Positions 1-9,800 of a stretch of 64,000 nt of DNA are shown here, in pieces (the first letter of the stretch is position 1; every line of letters starts with the position of its first letter). The notes under the pieces were generated by a model. It was given only the letters and a program-made list of their open reading frames with translations. It searched no databases and was not told the origin of the DNA. The DNA comes from Hyunsoonleella ulvae (GTDB taxonomy: Bacteria > Bacteroidota > Bacteroidia > Flavobacteriales > Flavobacteriaceae), in the NCBI RefSeq assembly GCF_016827605.1, contig NZ_JAEPJQ010000001.1, forward strand, positions 1,178,001 through 1,242,000, read 5' to 3'. The position numbers and the translations under genes are program-made.

Positions 1-1128
1 GTTGTAAATGGTGCAGAGTTAGCAGCTCCAGGAGATGCTCCAGACTCGGTTACTTATATGGCTACACTTATAGATGATAATACATTAGAGTTAGATATTG
101 AAGTAGCAGGTGGAGGACATTGGTCTTTCAAAATGATTAAGCAAGCAGCCCCTACTGAATCTCCAGTAGTAGGAACATGGAAGTTAGCACCAGAAGCAGC
201 AGCATTAGGTGTTGGCCCGGGATTGAATGATATTTCATGGTGGTCTAATTCCTCTGAAGATGTAACCACAAGAGCATGTTTGTTTGATGATGAGTATGTA
301 TTTAATGCTGATGGAACCTTCCAAAACGTTCTAGGTTCAGAAACATGGATAGAACCATGGCAAGGTGCATCAGCAGAAGAGTGTGGTGCTCCAGTGTTCC
401 CACATGACGGAACAGCTTCAGCAACTTACACCTACGATGAAGGTGCGGGAACATTAACAATTAATGGTAGAGGGGCATTTATGGGCTTAGCAAAAGTTGT
501 AAACGGTGCAGAATTAGGAAGTCCTGCTGATGCTCCAGACTCTGTAACTTACATAGCTAACATTGATGGCAATACAATGGAATTAGATATTGAAGTAGCA
601 GGTGGAGGTCATTGGTCCTTTAAACTAACAAAAGAAGCCCCTCCAGCAAATCCACTAGTAGGTACATGGAAATTAGCTCCAGAAGCAGCAGCATTAGGTG
701 TTGGTCCAGGATTGAATGATATTTCATGGTGGTCTAATTCTTCTGAAGATGTAACTACAAGAGCGTGTTTATTTGATGACGAATACGTTTTTAATAGCGA
801 TGGTTCTTTCCAAAATGTTCTTGGAGATCAAACATGGTTAGAAGGTTGGCAAGGCAACAGTGGGGAAAGTTGTGGAAGCCCAGTGTTCCCACATGACGGA
901 TCGGCATCTGCAACATACACTTATGATGAAGGCGCAGGTACCATAACCATCGATGGTAGAGGTGCATTCTTAGGCTTGGCTAAAGTTGTTAACGGAGCAG
1001 AGCTAGCCTCTCCAGCAGATGCACCAGACTCGGTTACTTACATCGCAAATTTAGATGGCGACACTTTGGAAATAGATATTGAAGTAGCAGGAGGAGGACA
1101 TTGGTCTTTCAAATTGATACGACAGTAA
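1..1128 (+). CDS. Tandem-repeat surface protein of glucan locus (5' partial)
   Basis: The reading frame is open from the first base, and the residues before the first ATG (position 58) match the end of the repeat unit, so the gene starts upstream of the window. It consists of near-identical units of about 160 residues: a partial unit, a full unit at 169-657 and a last one at 658-1128. Each opens with VGTWKLAPEAAALG, has a Trp-rich stretch (ISWWSNSSEDVTTRACLFDDEYVF), two conserved Cys and ends GGGHWSFK. The pattern suggests a beta-rich, lipocalin-like or carbohydrate-binding fold, but I do not recognise a named family. There is no T9SS sorting domain at the C-terminus. It precedes the glucanase genes, a position often held by surface glycan-binding proteins, so a binding role is inferred only. 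Confidence 0.75.
   Translation, partial: VVNGAELAAPGDAPDSVTYMATLIDDNTLELDIEVAGGGHWSFKMIKQAAPTESPVVGTWKLAPEAAALGVGPGLNDISWWSNSSEDVTTRACLFDDEYVFNADGTFQNVLGSETWIEPWQGASAEECGAPVFPHDGTASATYTYDEGAGTLTINGRGAFMGLAKVVNGAELGSPADAPDSVTYIANIDGNTMELDIEVAGGGHWSFKLTKEAPPANPLVGTWKLAPEAAALGVGPGLNDISWWSNSSEDVTTRACLFDDEYVFNSDGSFQNVLGDQTWLEGWQGNSGESCGSPVFPHDGSASATYTYDEGAGTITIDGRGAFLGLAKVVNGAELASPADAPDSVTYIANLDGDTLEIDIEVAGGGHWSFKLIRQ
169..1128 (+). repeat. Two in-frame direct repeats of about 480 bp
   Basis: Unit 169-657 (489 bp) and unit 658-1128 (471 bp) are highly similar at the DNA level as well as the protein level, for example around the GVGPGLNDISWW coding stretch. Bases 1-168 carry the end of a further unit. 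This looks like recent tandem duplication or gene conversion within a surface-protein gene. Confidence 0.85.
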
Positions 1129-1157
1129 TTGGTTACCATAAGATAATTTAGATACAT

Positions 1158-1185
1158 AGAGGTATCTCGTTTAGGTACCTCTTTT
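1158..1185 (+). terminator. Hairpin plus T-run after the repeat protein
   Basis: Perfect 7-bp stem AGAGGTA (1158-1164) and TACCTCT (1176-1182) with an 11-nt loop, running into TTTT. It lies 30 bp after the stop codon, consistent with a Rho-independent terminator or an attenuator between the repeat protein and the GH2-like gene. Confidence 0.6.
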
Positions 1186-1233
1186 AAATCTTAAAATAAA
1201 TAATCAACCAGCATCAACATAACTAAATAAGAT

Positions 1234-4200
1234 ATGAAGAACAATATATTAAAATTAGTGTTTCTCTTATTGTCTTCAACAATTTTTGCTCAGGCAAATA
1301 AAGTTGAAATAGTAAAGAACGATCAAGGCACCAAATTAGTCGTAGATGGTAAAGATTTTATGATTAATGGTATGAATTGGGATTATGTTCCCATAGGAAC
1401 AGATGTAACAAATGCAAATTTTTATAAGCAATCAGATGATGTAATTAAAGCAGGTCTTGATGCAGAAATGGGGCTTCTAAAAAACATGAATGTTAATGTT
1501 ATTAGACAGTATACTGGTGTACCAAAGAAATGGGTAACCTATATCTACGAAAAATATGGTGTTTATACCCTATTGAACCACACATTTGGACGCTACGGAT
1601 TAACAATAAATGGCGTTTGGACCCCGGTTACTATTTATTCAGATGAAAAAACACAAGCGCTTTTGGTTTCTGAAATGATGCAATTGGTAGAAGACTATAA
1701 AGATGTTCCCGGAATTTTAATGTATATGATGGGGAACGAAAACAACTATGGTTTGTTTTGGCAAGGCGCAGAAACAGAAGATTTTCCAGAAGGAGAAGAG
1801 CAAAAAAGAGTGGTTGGCGAGCGTAGAGGGCGTCCTATGTATCGCTTAATGAATGAAGTAGCAAAAAAAATGAAGGCAATGGATAGTAATCACCCAGTTG
1901 CCATATGTAACGGTGACGTTTTGTTCATTGATATTATTGCAGAGGAGTGTAAAGATGTAGATGTATATGGAACAAATGTTTACAGAGGGGAGTCGTTTGG
2001 TAATCTATTTCAGGTGGTAAAGGACCAATTAGACAAACCAGTAATGTTTACTGAATTTGGTGCAGATGCGTACAATGCACTTGCACAAAAAGAAGACCAA
2101 TATTGGCAAGCACATTATAACCTATTAAACTGGAAAGAAATCTATGAAAATGCTGCTGGATTAGGAAAGGTAGGAAACTCAATAGGAGGTTTTACATTTC
2201 AGTTTAGCGATGGTTGGTGGAAATTAGGGTTTAACGACAGGGAAAATGCCGATGTTCATGATACAGGAGCATCATGGAGTAATGGAGGATACTATCACGA
2301 TACAAAAGATGGGTCTAATAACATGAACGAAGAGTGGTTTGGTATTTGTGCCAAAGGACCAACAGATGCCCGAGGTTTATATGATTTATATCCTAGGGCG
2401 TCATATTATACCTTAAAAGATGCACATGCACTAAACCCCTATGGTGAAGGTGTAGATTTGGAATTTGTAGATAATTATTTTAAAAATATCAACATTATGG
2501 ATGCCGTTTTAAGGGCGCGTGGCGATAAGGCAGCACTATCAGGAGGCGATTCAGATAAATTAAGCATAAGCAGATTATCAGCGCAGTTTACAACCTTTAA
2601 TACAGGAGGAAGTTTAATCACAACCCCTGAAACAGCAGATCCTGACGATGCACAAACTTTCCCGAATCAATTAGGGTTTGATCACATGCAATCTTATTTT
2701 GTTGGTATCCAAGGAAAGCCTTCGTCAAATATGACTGCTAATGTGGATTTCAATATTTTAGGTAATGTTGCAGCAAATCCTATAAATGAAATCTTTTATG
2801 AGAATGTAGGTCGCCCAGTTAATATTATCAATGCAGAAGGAGATCCTGTAACTATTACAGATAATAACCGTGTGCGTGTGTACCAAGCAGAATTTGAATG
2901 GAAAGCAAAAGATTTTGATTTAAGGGGGTTTTACAGAACAGGGCATTACCATTGGGCTTATGAAGGCGATTTCTTTAACTTATATCCTGAAGCCAATTAC
3001 GGACCTAATTTAGATATTTATAACGGAGAAATTTTAGGAGTTGAAGTTGATGGTAAAGGAGATTTAAAAGGACTTAAAGCCGCATTTGGACCTCAATTAT
3101 GGTGGGGGGCAAATCCAGGTTTTTTTATTAAATATGGTACTCAATTTAAGCATTGGGATATAACAGGAATTTACCATAGAGATTTAAATACTTCACTACG
3201 TTTTGATGAGAATGGACGCCGTGTTTTGGATTCCAATCAGATAACCAGTGGTATAATTGCGCCATGGCCAACCGAGAGAGCAACCCTTGCTCTGGAAAGA
3301 GAGTTTGGCTACTTTGGTGTAACATTAGGTGGAATTTGGGGAGGAAATCCATTAAATGGAAGTTCTTTTCAGATATACTCGCCAAACAATGATGCCGTAG
3401 TTGTTGATAAAATACAAAGCAGTGACAACTGGGGAGCTAAAGCAAAACTTACGTATCAAAAAGGTAGTTTTAATTGGTATGCGCAAGGTGCCTATATGGG
3501 CTTAGTAGCTAATGGAGGTGTAGATCAAACAAGAACATTTACCGGTTGGCGACTTAAAGATTCTGGAAGTGGGAATATGACGAATTTCTTAACAGGTTTT
3601 GCGCTTTCAGCAGGTAATTTTCAAATCGCTCCTAATTTTATGTATCAACAGCCATTGGTTGATCCTATCCCAAATGGAGTAACTGGGCCAGGGAGGTTAA
3701 GAAATGTTATTGACGATCCATTTGCTGTAAGAGGAGGAAATAGAGAGACTACTGCGGGAGAGATATTATTAACTTTTGATCCTACACCAGGTACTTGGAT
3801 GTATGAATGGGATAATGATAGATCAGAAGATGCAAAGTTTGCAATGAATTTAGGCTTTGTATACCGTCACTTACCAACAACACAAGATGGTCACATTGGT
3901 TTCCTTGCGGATCGTACATTTTTTGCTTTTGGAGAATCTGCACCAGCAGAAGACTTATGGGAATTGCATTCACGTATGGTATCAAAAATCAATACAGATT
4001 TTGGAATTATTGGTAATTTCTATTACGGGAATGGTCAAGCTAATGGTGATTCACAAAGAACCATTACCCGTTTTGGTGGAGATGTTAGGATGATGTATAA
4101 AAACATGAAGTTAATGTCTCATGTTAAAGTTAATGATTGGGGGCCTTTTGATTATCATAGAGATTTCAACTTAACATATCCCCTTCAATTAATGTTAGAT

Positions 4201-4416
4201 GTGTCTACAACTTTAGGTAAACCAGATTGGTTTATACTTCCGAGTACACAAATTGGAATCAGAGGAATGTGGCGGTCTATGGATCAAAATTCTCCACGTT
4301 TCCTACCAAATCAAACGGCAGAATTTCAAACAGAACCAACTATAAGTCCAGTGGGGTTCCCTAATGGAACAGAGTGGGAAATAAGAACTTATATACACAT
4401 TAATATAGGCAAATAA
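1234..4416 (+). CDS. GH2-type glycosidase domain fused to a putative outer-membrane beta-barrel
   Basis: The 1060-residue product has a signal peptide (cleavage near FAQ-AN, residue 20). Residues 30-400 resemble the TIM barrel of glycoside hydrolase family 2: VDGKDFMINGMNWDY at the start, MGNENN with candidate acid/base Glu169, and VMFTEFGADAY with candidate nucleophile Glu274. From about residue 430 to the end there is no hydrolase similarity. This part shows alternating aromatic/polar strands and tight turns (for example DLRGFYRTGHYHWAYEG and the terminal WEIRTYIHINIGK) that read like an outer-membrane beta-barrel. Typical GH2 enzymes instead have beta-sandwich domains before the barrel. 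It lies 13 bp before a binding lipoprotein in the glucan operon. Substrate is not known; a beta-glucan role is inferred from context. Confidence 0.7.
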   Translation: MKNNILKLVFLLLSSTIFAQANKVEIVKNDQGTKLVVDGKDFMINGMNWDYVPIGTDVTNANFYKQSDDVIKAGLDAEMGLLKNMNVNVIRQYTGVPKKWVTYIYEKYGVYTLLNHTFGRYGLTINGVWTPVTIYSDEKTQALLVSEMMQLVEDYKDVPGILMYMMGNENNYGLFWQGAETEDFPEGEEQKRVVGERRGRPMYRLMNEVAKKMKAMDSNHPVAICNGDVLFIDIIAEECKDVDVYGTNVYRGESFGNLFQVVKDQLDKPVMFTEFGADAYNALAQKEDQYWQAHYNLLNWKEIYENAAGLGKVGNSIGGFTFQFSDGWWKLGFNDRENADVHDTGASWSNGGYYHDTKDGSNNMNEEWFGICAKGPTDARGLYDLYPRASYYTLKDAHALNPYGEGVDLEFVDNYFKNINIMDAVLRARGDKAALSGGDSDKLSISRLSAQFTTFNTGGSLITTPETADPDDAQTFPNQLGFDHMQSYFVGIQGKPSSNMTANVDFNILGNVAANPINEIFYENVGRPVNIINAEGDPVTITDNNRVRVYQAEFEWKAKDFDLRGFYRTGHYHWAYEGDFFNLYPEANYGPNLDIYNGEILGVEVDGKGDLKGLKAAFGPQLWWGANPGFFIKYGTQFKHWDITGIYHRDLNTSLRFDENGRRVLDSNQITSGIIAPWPTERATLALEREFGYFGVTLGGIWGGNPLNGSSFQIYSPNNDAVVVDKIQSSDNWGAKAKLTYQKGSFNWYAQGAYMGLVANGGVDQTRTFTGWRLKDSGSGNMTNFLTGFALSAGNFQIAPNFMYQQPLVDPIPNGVTGPGRLRNVIDDPFAVRGGNRETTAGEILLTFDPTPGTWMYEWDNDRSEDAKFAMNLGFVYRHLPTTQDGHIGFLADRTFFAFGESAPAEDLWELHSRMVSKINTDFGIIGNFYYGNGQANGDSQRTITRFGGDVRMMYKNMKLMSHVKVNDWGPFDYHRDFNLTYPLQLMLDVSTTLGKPDWFILPSTQIGIRGMWRSMDQNSPRFLPNQTAEFQTEPTISPVGFPNGTEWEIRTYIHINIGK

Positions 4417-4429
4417 TACAGATTATATT

Positions 4430-5863
4430 ATGAAAAAATTTAATTTAAAATATTACATCCCTTTTGCTTTACTAAGCGTATTGTGTGTTGTAATTTCAAG
4501 TTGCGATAGAGAAATATCGGAAGATTTTGAACTAGCTACTTTCCCTGTAACACCAGATATATTTACAGATGCTCCCATAGGATTAACTGATGAATTTTTT
4601 GAATCTTTTGATCCAGCTACAGGTGCAAATACAGAAGGATTTGGTACAGATGAAAACGAGGCCTATGAAGGTACTTCATCAATACGAATAGATGTGCCAA
4701 GTCCAACAGATCCCAATGGAGGATATATAGGAGGTATTTTTAGAGATCGCGGAGAAGGAAGAAATTTAACAGGATATGATGCTTTAACGTTTTGGGCTAA
4801 AGGCTCTATTACCACAACCATTGATAATGTAGGTTTTGGAACCGATTTTGGTTTAAATAGATATGCCGTTAACTTGTCAGATATTGAACTTTCAACTAAA
4901 TGGAGAAAGTACATCATACCAATACCAGACCCATCAAAGTTAGTGCAAGAAAGAGGGATGTTTATCTTTTCTGCAGGAACGCAAAATACTAACGGCCAAG
5001 GTTACACTTTTTGGATTGATGAATTGCGTTTTGAAAAACTAGGAACCGTAGCGCAACCAAGACCTTCAATTCTTGGAGGTCAAGACCAAACGGCACAAGG
5101 CAATATTGGTATCATGCTCCCAATAACAGGTTTAGCACATACAATGAACTTGCCTACTGGGCAAGATGTAACCGTTGATGCCGCGCCAGCGTATTTTGAT
5201 TTTGAAACATCAAACCCTTTTGTAGCCTCAGTTAACGAAAATGGAATTGTTTCCATAGATGGTTTAGGGGAATTAAATCCAGATACAGGATTGATAGAAA
5301 ATACTGCAACCATAACAGCAAGTGTGGCAGGTGTTGAAGCTTCAGGCTCAATGACGATTGAAGCTGTTAACATTGAAGTTATATCTATTTTCAGTGACCT
5401 ATACGCAAATATAGCTGTAGATAATTATAATGGTTTTTATACTCCAGATGGACAAACCACTTTAGGAGGTGCCATAAATGAAAACGGCAATAACATTATC
5501 GACTACACAGAGTTAAATTTTGTAGCCATAGAATTTTATGGTAGAGAAGGCAGTGGGGTACCTCCTGTAGATGCTACAGATATGACACATCTACATATAG
5601 ATATTAGAGTGAATCAAGCCGTTGGAGCAGCAGATGCATTTACCATAGAACTATTTAACAATTTTGCTAGTGGAAGTCAAACCAGTGGCGGTTTTACAGT
5701 CTCAGGAAGTGATTTACAAAGCAATGAATGGGTACAATTTGATATACCCTTATCAAGTTTCACAGGACTTAGTACACGGGATGCTATTGGAGCCATTATC
5801 TTTTCATCTGGTTCCATCAGAAATGTGTCTTTAGATAATATATTTTTCTACGCTGAACAATAA
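4430..5863 (+). CDS. Carbohydrate-binding surface lipoprotein
   Basis: A 477-residue lipoprotein with signal peptide and lipobox VISSC (lipidated Cys25). Three parts can be seen: a jelly-roll-like domain at about 40-210 (FESFDPATG, then GYDALTFWAKG and FWIDELRFEK, a pattern of carbohydrate-binding modules), an Ig-like/BIG2-type domain at about 215-310, and a second binding-like domain at about 315-477 beginning VISIFSDLYANI. The last domain matches a domain of the T9SS-secreted protein at 17151-18506 (both have MTH-H-D motifs followed by a final LDN strand). It sits between the GH2-barrel gene and the GH16 gene, as expected for a surface glycan-binding protein of a laminarin locus. No catalytic motif is seen. 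Confidence 0.75.
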   Translation: MKKFNLKYYIPFALLSVLCVVISSCDREISEDFELATFPVTPDIFTDAPIGLTDEFFESFDPATGANTEGFGTDENEAYEGTSSIRIDVPSPTDPNGGYIGGIFRDRGEGRNLTGYDALTFWAKGSITTTIDNVGFGTDFGLNRYAVNLSDIELSTKWRKYIIPIPDPSKLVQERGMFIFSAGTQNTNGQGYTFWIDELRFEKLGTVAQPRPSILGGQDQTAQGNIGIMLPITGLAHTMNLPTGQDVTVDAAPAYFDFETSNPFVASVNENGIVSIDGLGELNPDTGLIENTATITASVAGVEASGSMTIEAVNIEVISIFSDLYANIAVDNYNGFYTPDGQTTLGGAINENGNNIIDYTELNFVAIEFYGREGSGVPPVDATDMTHLHIDIRVNQAVGAADAFTIELFNNFASGSQTSGGFTVSGSDLQSNEWVQFDIPLSSFTGLSTRDAIGAIIFSSGSIRNVSLDNIFFYAEQ

Positions 5864-5881
5864 TAAAAAACCTTGTTTATA

Positions 5882-6742
5882 ATGATACATAGAATTTTAA
5901 ATAACAAAAAAAACATCACTCTAATTTGTAGTATGTCATGCATTGCTTTAGTTGTTTTAATTGCAGGTTGCAACCCAGACGAAACACAAACCGTAACCAA
6001 CTTTAATACCATAGTATTACAAGAGGAGTTTGATGTTGATGGGGCACCAAATAGTGCAGTATGGACCTACGATATTGGAAGAGGAGATAATGGATGGGGA
6101 AACAACGAATTGCAATATTATACAGATAGGCCAGAGAATGTTGTAGTAGAAGACGGTATGCTTAAAATTACAGCCATAAAGGAAGACTTTGAAGGGGCAA
6201 GTTTTACCTCAGCAAGACTTTTAACAAAGGGGCTTTTTGAACAACAGTATGGTAGATTCGAGGCTCGAATGAAATTACCATTTGGTAAAGGGATGTGGCC
6301 TGCATTTTGGCTACTGGGGTCAAATATTGATGAAATAGGTTGGCCTTTTTGTGGCGAGATTGATATTATGGAAAATGCAGGGTCTAAACCTACAATTGTT
6401 AGTGGAGCTGTACATGGTCCTGGCTATTCAGGAGGAGACCCAATACTAAAAAAATATGAGTTTGAAAGCACTCGTGTTGACACAGAGTTCCATATCTATG
6501 GAATAGAATGGGGCCCACGATATATTAATTACTACGTTGACGATGTGTTGTATTTTCAAATAACACCAGAGAGTTTAGAGAAAGAAGATGTTCCAGAATT
6601 TAATTGGGTTTTTGATAATGGGCCGTTTTTCATGCTCATCAATTTGGCAGTAGGTGGAAATTTTGATGGAAACCCTACCGAAGACACAGTATTTCCTCAA
6701 ACCATGTACATAGATTACGTAAGAGTGTACGCAGCAGAATAA
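5882..6742 (+). CDS. GH16 endo-beta-1,3-glucanase (laminarinase) lipoprotein
   Basis: A secreted GH16 enzyme of 286 residues, expected to cut beta-1,3-glucan chains internally at the cell surface. The GH16 active-site motif GEIDIMEN is intact (Glu159 nucleophile, Asp161, Glu164 acid/base), preceded by MWPAFWLLG. The lipobox LIAGC gives a lipidated Cys30. I start at ATG 5882; the frame also opens from a TTG at 5873, which adds only three residues and is less likely. The catalytic domain fills almost the whole protein, with no extra binding module. It is 18 bp downstream of the binding lipoprotein and in the same operon. Confidence 0.92.
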   Translation: MIHRILNNKKNITLICSMSCIALVVLIAGCNPDETQTVTNFNTIVLQEEFDVDGAPNSAVWTYDIGRGDNGWGNNELQYYTDRPENVVVEDGMLKITAIKEDFEGASFTSARLLTKGLFEQQYGRFEARMKLPFGKGMWPAFWLLGSNIDEIGWPFCGEIDIMENAGSKPTIVSGAVHGPGYSGGDPILKKYEFESTRVDTEFHIYGIEWGPRYINYYVDDVLYFQITPESLEKEDVPEFNWVFDNGPFFMLINLAVGGNFDGNPTEDTVFPQTMYIDYVRVYAAE

Positions 6743-6821
6743 ATAGCTTTTGATAAAAAGGGCTAGCTTTTTAGAAATGGTAGTTAGCCCTTTAAAGTTT
6801 ATACAGATTATTTTACAAACT

Positions 6822-9800
6822 ATGACAGTTACAGAACCAAACAAAGTTTCAAACGAAACTCGGGATATAAAAGGAGAATTAATCACGTTTAATAACGAAA
6901 CGTACTATAAGATTTCGAATAGTGATGAAATGCGTCCGTTTTTTATGAGTATTGTTAGCGACTCTAACCATTGGATGTTTATATCAAGCAATGGAGGGCT
7001 AACTGCGGGACGTAAAAATGCAGAATACGCTTTATTTCCTTACTATACTGACGACAAGATTACCGAAATGGCAGAAACTACAGGAAGTAAAGCCATTTTT
7101 CAGATAACTAAAAATGAAAAGAAATATTTATGGGAACCATTTTCCATTCGCCAAACAGGTATATACAAAACTCAAACAAACCTCTACAAAAATAGGTTTG
7201 GTAATAAAATAGTTTTCGAGGAGAACAATCTTGATTTGGAAATAACTTACAGGTATGAATGGAATTCCAGTAACAAATTTGGTTTCGTAAAAAAATCAGC
7301 CCTAATCAACACTTCTGATGTAGCTATTAACGTTTCCCTGTTGGATGGTTTACAAAATATCTTACCCGCAAGTGTTACTGCAGATTTGCAAAACAGCAGA
7401 AGTAACCTCGTTGATGCTTACAAAAAAAGTGAACTTCAAGAAGCGGTTGGTTTAGGTGTTTATGTTTTGAGTTCTGTTATCGTTGACAAGGCAGAACCAA
7501 GCGAAGCTTTAAAAGCCAATATTGTTTGGTCTACAGGTTTAGATAACCCAATACACCTAATGTCATCCTTACAACTAGATAACTTTAGGAAAGGAAAAAC
7601 AGTATCCCAAGAGGTAGATATCAAAGCCGAAAAAGGAGCTTATTTTATACAGTCTAAAATCGAATTAACTGCAGGTACGTCAAAAGACTGGATGTTTATT
7701 GCCAATGTAAATCAATCAGTTTCAGATGTCATTCAAATTTCAGAAATCATTAAAAAAGAATCTGATTTAAAAGGGTTAATTCAAAACGATATCAATTTAG
7801 GAACCAAGAATCTTATTGATTTGACAGCGAGTTCTGATGGATTGCAACAAACAGACGATCCGTTGATAAATATGAGGCATTTCTCAAATACACTCTTCAA
7901 CATTATGCGTGGAGGTATTTTTGATGATGGTTATACTATCGAAAAATCAGATTTCTTAAAATACATAGCTCATGCCAACAAAGATGTTTTCAAAGAAAAA
8001 CAATCCGTTATAGATAGTCTAAATGGTACATTTCCGTTGCGCGAAATTTTAAACCTAGCAGAAAAAGATAGTAACAAAGATTTTCAGCGTTTGTGTTTTG
8101 AATACTTACCCTTAAAGTTTAGTAGAAGACACGGGGACCCTAGTAGACCATGGAACAAATTTTCCATTAATACAAGAAATGAAATGGATGGTTCTAAGGT
8201 ATTGGATTATGAAGGAAATTGGCGAGATATTTTTCAAAACTGGGAAGCCTTAGCATACTCATATCCTGAGTATATAGAGGGCATGATTCATAAATTTTTA
8301 AATGCTACAACTTTTGAAGGCTATAACCCATACCGTGTAACAAAAGGAGGATTTGATTGGGAGGTAATTGAAGAACACGATCCTTGGTCTTACATAGGTT
8401 ATTGGGGAGACCATCAAATTATATACCTATTAAAATTTCTAGAGTTTGCAGAAGATCACTATCCAAGGTTGTTAGAAAAACGTTTTAACCAAGATGTCTT
8501 TGTATATGCCAACGTACCCTACATCATAAAAAGTTATCAAGACACTTTAAAAAACTCAAAAGACACCATTGATTTCGATCATAAATTAGATCAAACCATT
8601 CACAAACGGAGAGATGTTTTGGGAGCTGACGGTGCTTTATTGTTAGATAAAGATTCAAATATTTACAGAGTTAACTTTATAGAGAAAATACTAACAACGG
8701 TACTTTCAAAAATTTCAAATTTTATACCAGAAGGCGGTATTTGGTTAAATACACAGCGTCCTGAGTGGAACGATGCTAATAATGCCCTAGTAGGTAATGG
8801 TGTATCTATGGTAACACTTTACTACATCTACAGATTTTTAAACTTTTTTGAAGGTATAGTTTTAAAGGCAGAGACTAAATCTGTAAAAGTTTCTGAAGAA
8901 TTAAATCTTTTCTTTAATAGGGTAACTGAAACACTTCAAAATAATGCTAATATTTTATCAGGAACAATTTCTGACAAAGACCGTAAAACAGTACTTGATG
9001 GATTAGGTGGAGCAGGAAGTAACTACAGAGCAACAATTTACAAAAATGGCTTTGCAAACTCTAAAGTAGAATTGAGTTTAGCCGATATATCCAGTTTTAT
9101 AGAAGTCACAAAAACTTATTTAGAACATAGCATAGATACCAATAAGCGCGATGATAATATGTATCATGCCTATAATTTGATGACCGTTGAAAATGACAAC
9201 GAGATTTCTATTTCGCATCTATCTGAAATGTTGGAAGGGCAAGTAGCAGCATTAAGTGCTGGCTACCTCTCTCCTACCCAAGCACTTAATTTATTGGATG
9301 GATTAAAAGCTAGTGCACTGTTTAGGGATGACCAATACAGCTATATTTTATATCCAGACAAATCGTTGCCAAGATTTGATAAAAAGAACAATATACCAGC
9401 ACATAAAGTTGCGCAATCGGCACTATTAAAACAGTTGGTAGCTGATGGTAACAGACAAGTAGTTGAGAGAGATGTTAATGGAGGTTACCATTTTAATGGC
9501 AATTTTAATAATGCCAATAGTTTAGAATCTGCCTTAAAGAGTCTAGATGAAAAATATCAACCGTTGGTTGAAAATGATAGAGAAGCACTACTACAAATCT
9601 TCGAAGATATTTTCGATCATAAATCATTTACAGGACGTTCCGGTACGTTTTTCGGTTACGAAGGGTTGGGGTCTATTTATTGGCATATGGTTTCTAAGTT
9701 ATTACTAGCAGTTCAGGAAAACTGTTGGATGGCTATAAATAATGGAGAAGATGAAAAAATAATAGGACGATTACTAGATCATTATTACGAAATAAATGCA

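Noticed and set aside
58-1128. Gene start at the ATG at 58
   Set aside because: The frame is open to base 1, and the upstream residues match the end of the repeat unit, so this Met is internal.
5873-5881. TTG start for the GH16 gene
   Set aside because: ATG 5882 lies in frame three codons later and fits the signal peptide as well.
6750-6821. Upstream start for the phosphorylase
   Set aside because: The extra residues begin at TTG and add no family similarity; ATG 6822 gives a normal cytoplasmic start.
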